Shown here: in pieces, positions 35,724-35,750 of the stretch
How positions within the stretch are numbered: position 1 is the first letter of the stretch
How the letters are laid out: each line of letters starts with the position of its first letter
Source of the DNA: an uncultured Acidobacteriia bacterium
GTDB taxonomy: Bacteria; Acidobacteriota; Terriglobia; Bryobacterales; Bryobacteraceae
Assembly (NCBI GenBank): GCA_903893525.1
Contig: CAITMP010000405.1
Location: 1-35,750 of the forward strand
Length of the DNA: 35,750 nucleotides
Direction: 5' to 3'
Position numbers and translations under genes: made by a program
Notes under the pieces: model-generated
Database searches by the model: none
What the model was told of the DNA's origin: nothing
The model's input: only the letters and a program-made list of their open reading frames with translations

Positions 35724-35750
35724 ATGAACCGTCGCCAATTCATGGCCGCC
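35724..35750 (+). CDS. Start of a truncated CDS with twin-arginine-like N-terminus (MNRRQFMAA...)
   Basis: ATG followed by RRQFM at the window end; runs off the edge. Confidence 0.5.

Overview
Bacterial chromosome segment, high GC, probably Acidobacteriota (Bryobacterales/Solibacteres-like). This is inferred from gene content only: a PEP-CTERM protein, tandem FGly sulfatases, a tannase-family esterase, and a dihaem cytochrome c next to a PQQ-type quinoprotein. About 30 genes can be supported. They include two BNR sialidases, pgk, a PEGA-type Ser/Thr kinase, a compact minus-strand operon with a small split NRPS (methyltransferase, A-MT-T, TubC-docking/C, HEAT-repeat), a PAS-GGDEF protein, VOC/thiE/two APC permeases, a DUF6338-like gene with a small overlapping partner ORF, two sulfatases and modBC without modA. 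The most interesting accessory part is ~28.8-31.3 kb. There a 'NGAKSKGP...RHGL' protein gene overlaps (ATGA) a phage-terminase ATPase gene that lacks its nuclease domain, followed by a separate terminase-type RNase H-fold nuclease gene. No phage structural genes are visible. The nuclease gene is bracketed by two identical 51-bp double-hairpin (REP/BIME-like) repeats, and a third copy at 25.2 kb carries a compensatory stem change. A second candidate is the DUF6338 plus small-protein cassette with a promoter and 5' stem-loop. All family calls are from motif recognition; no searches were run.
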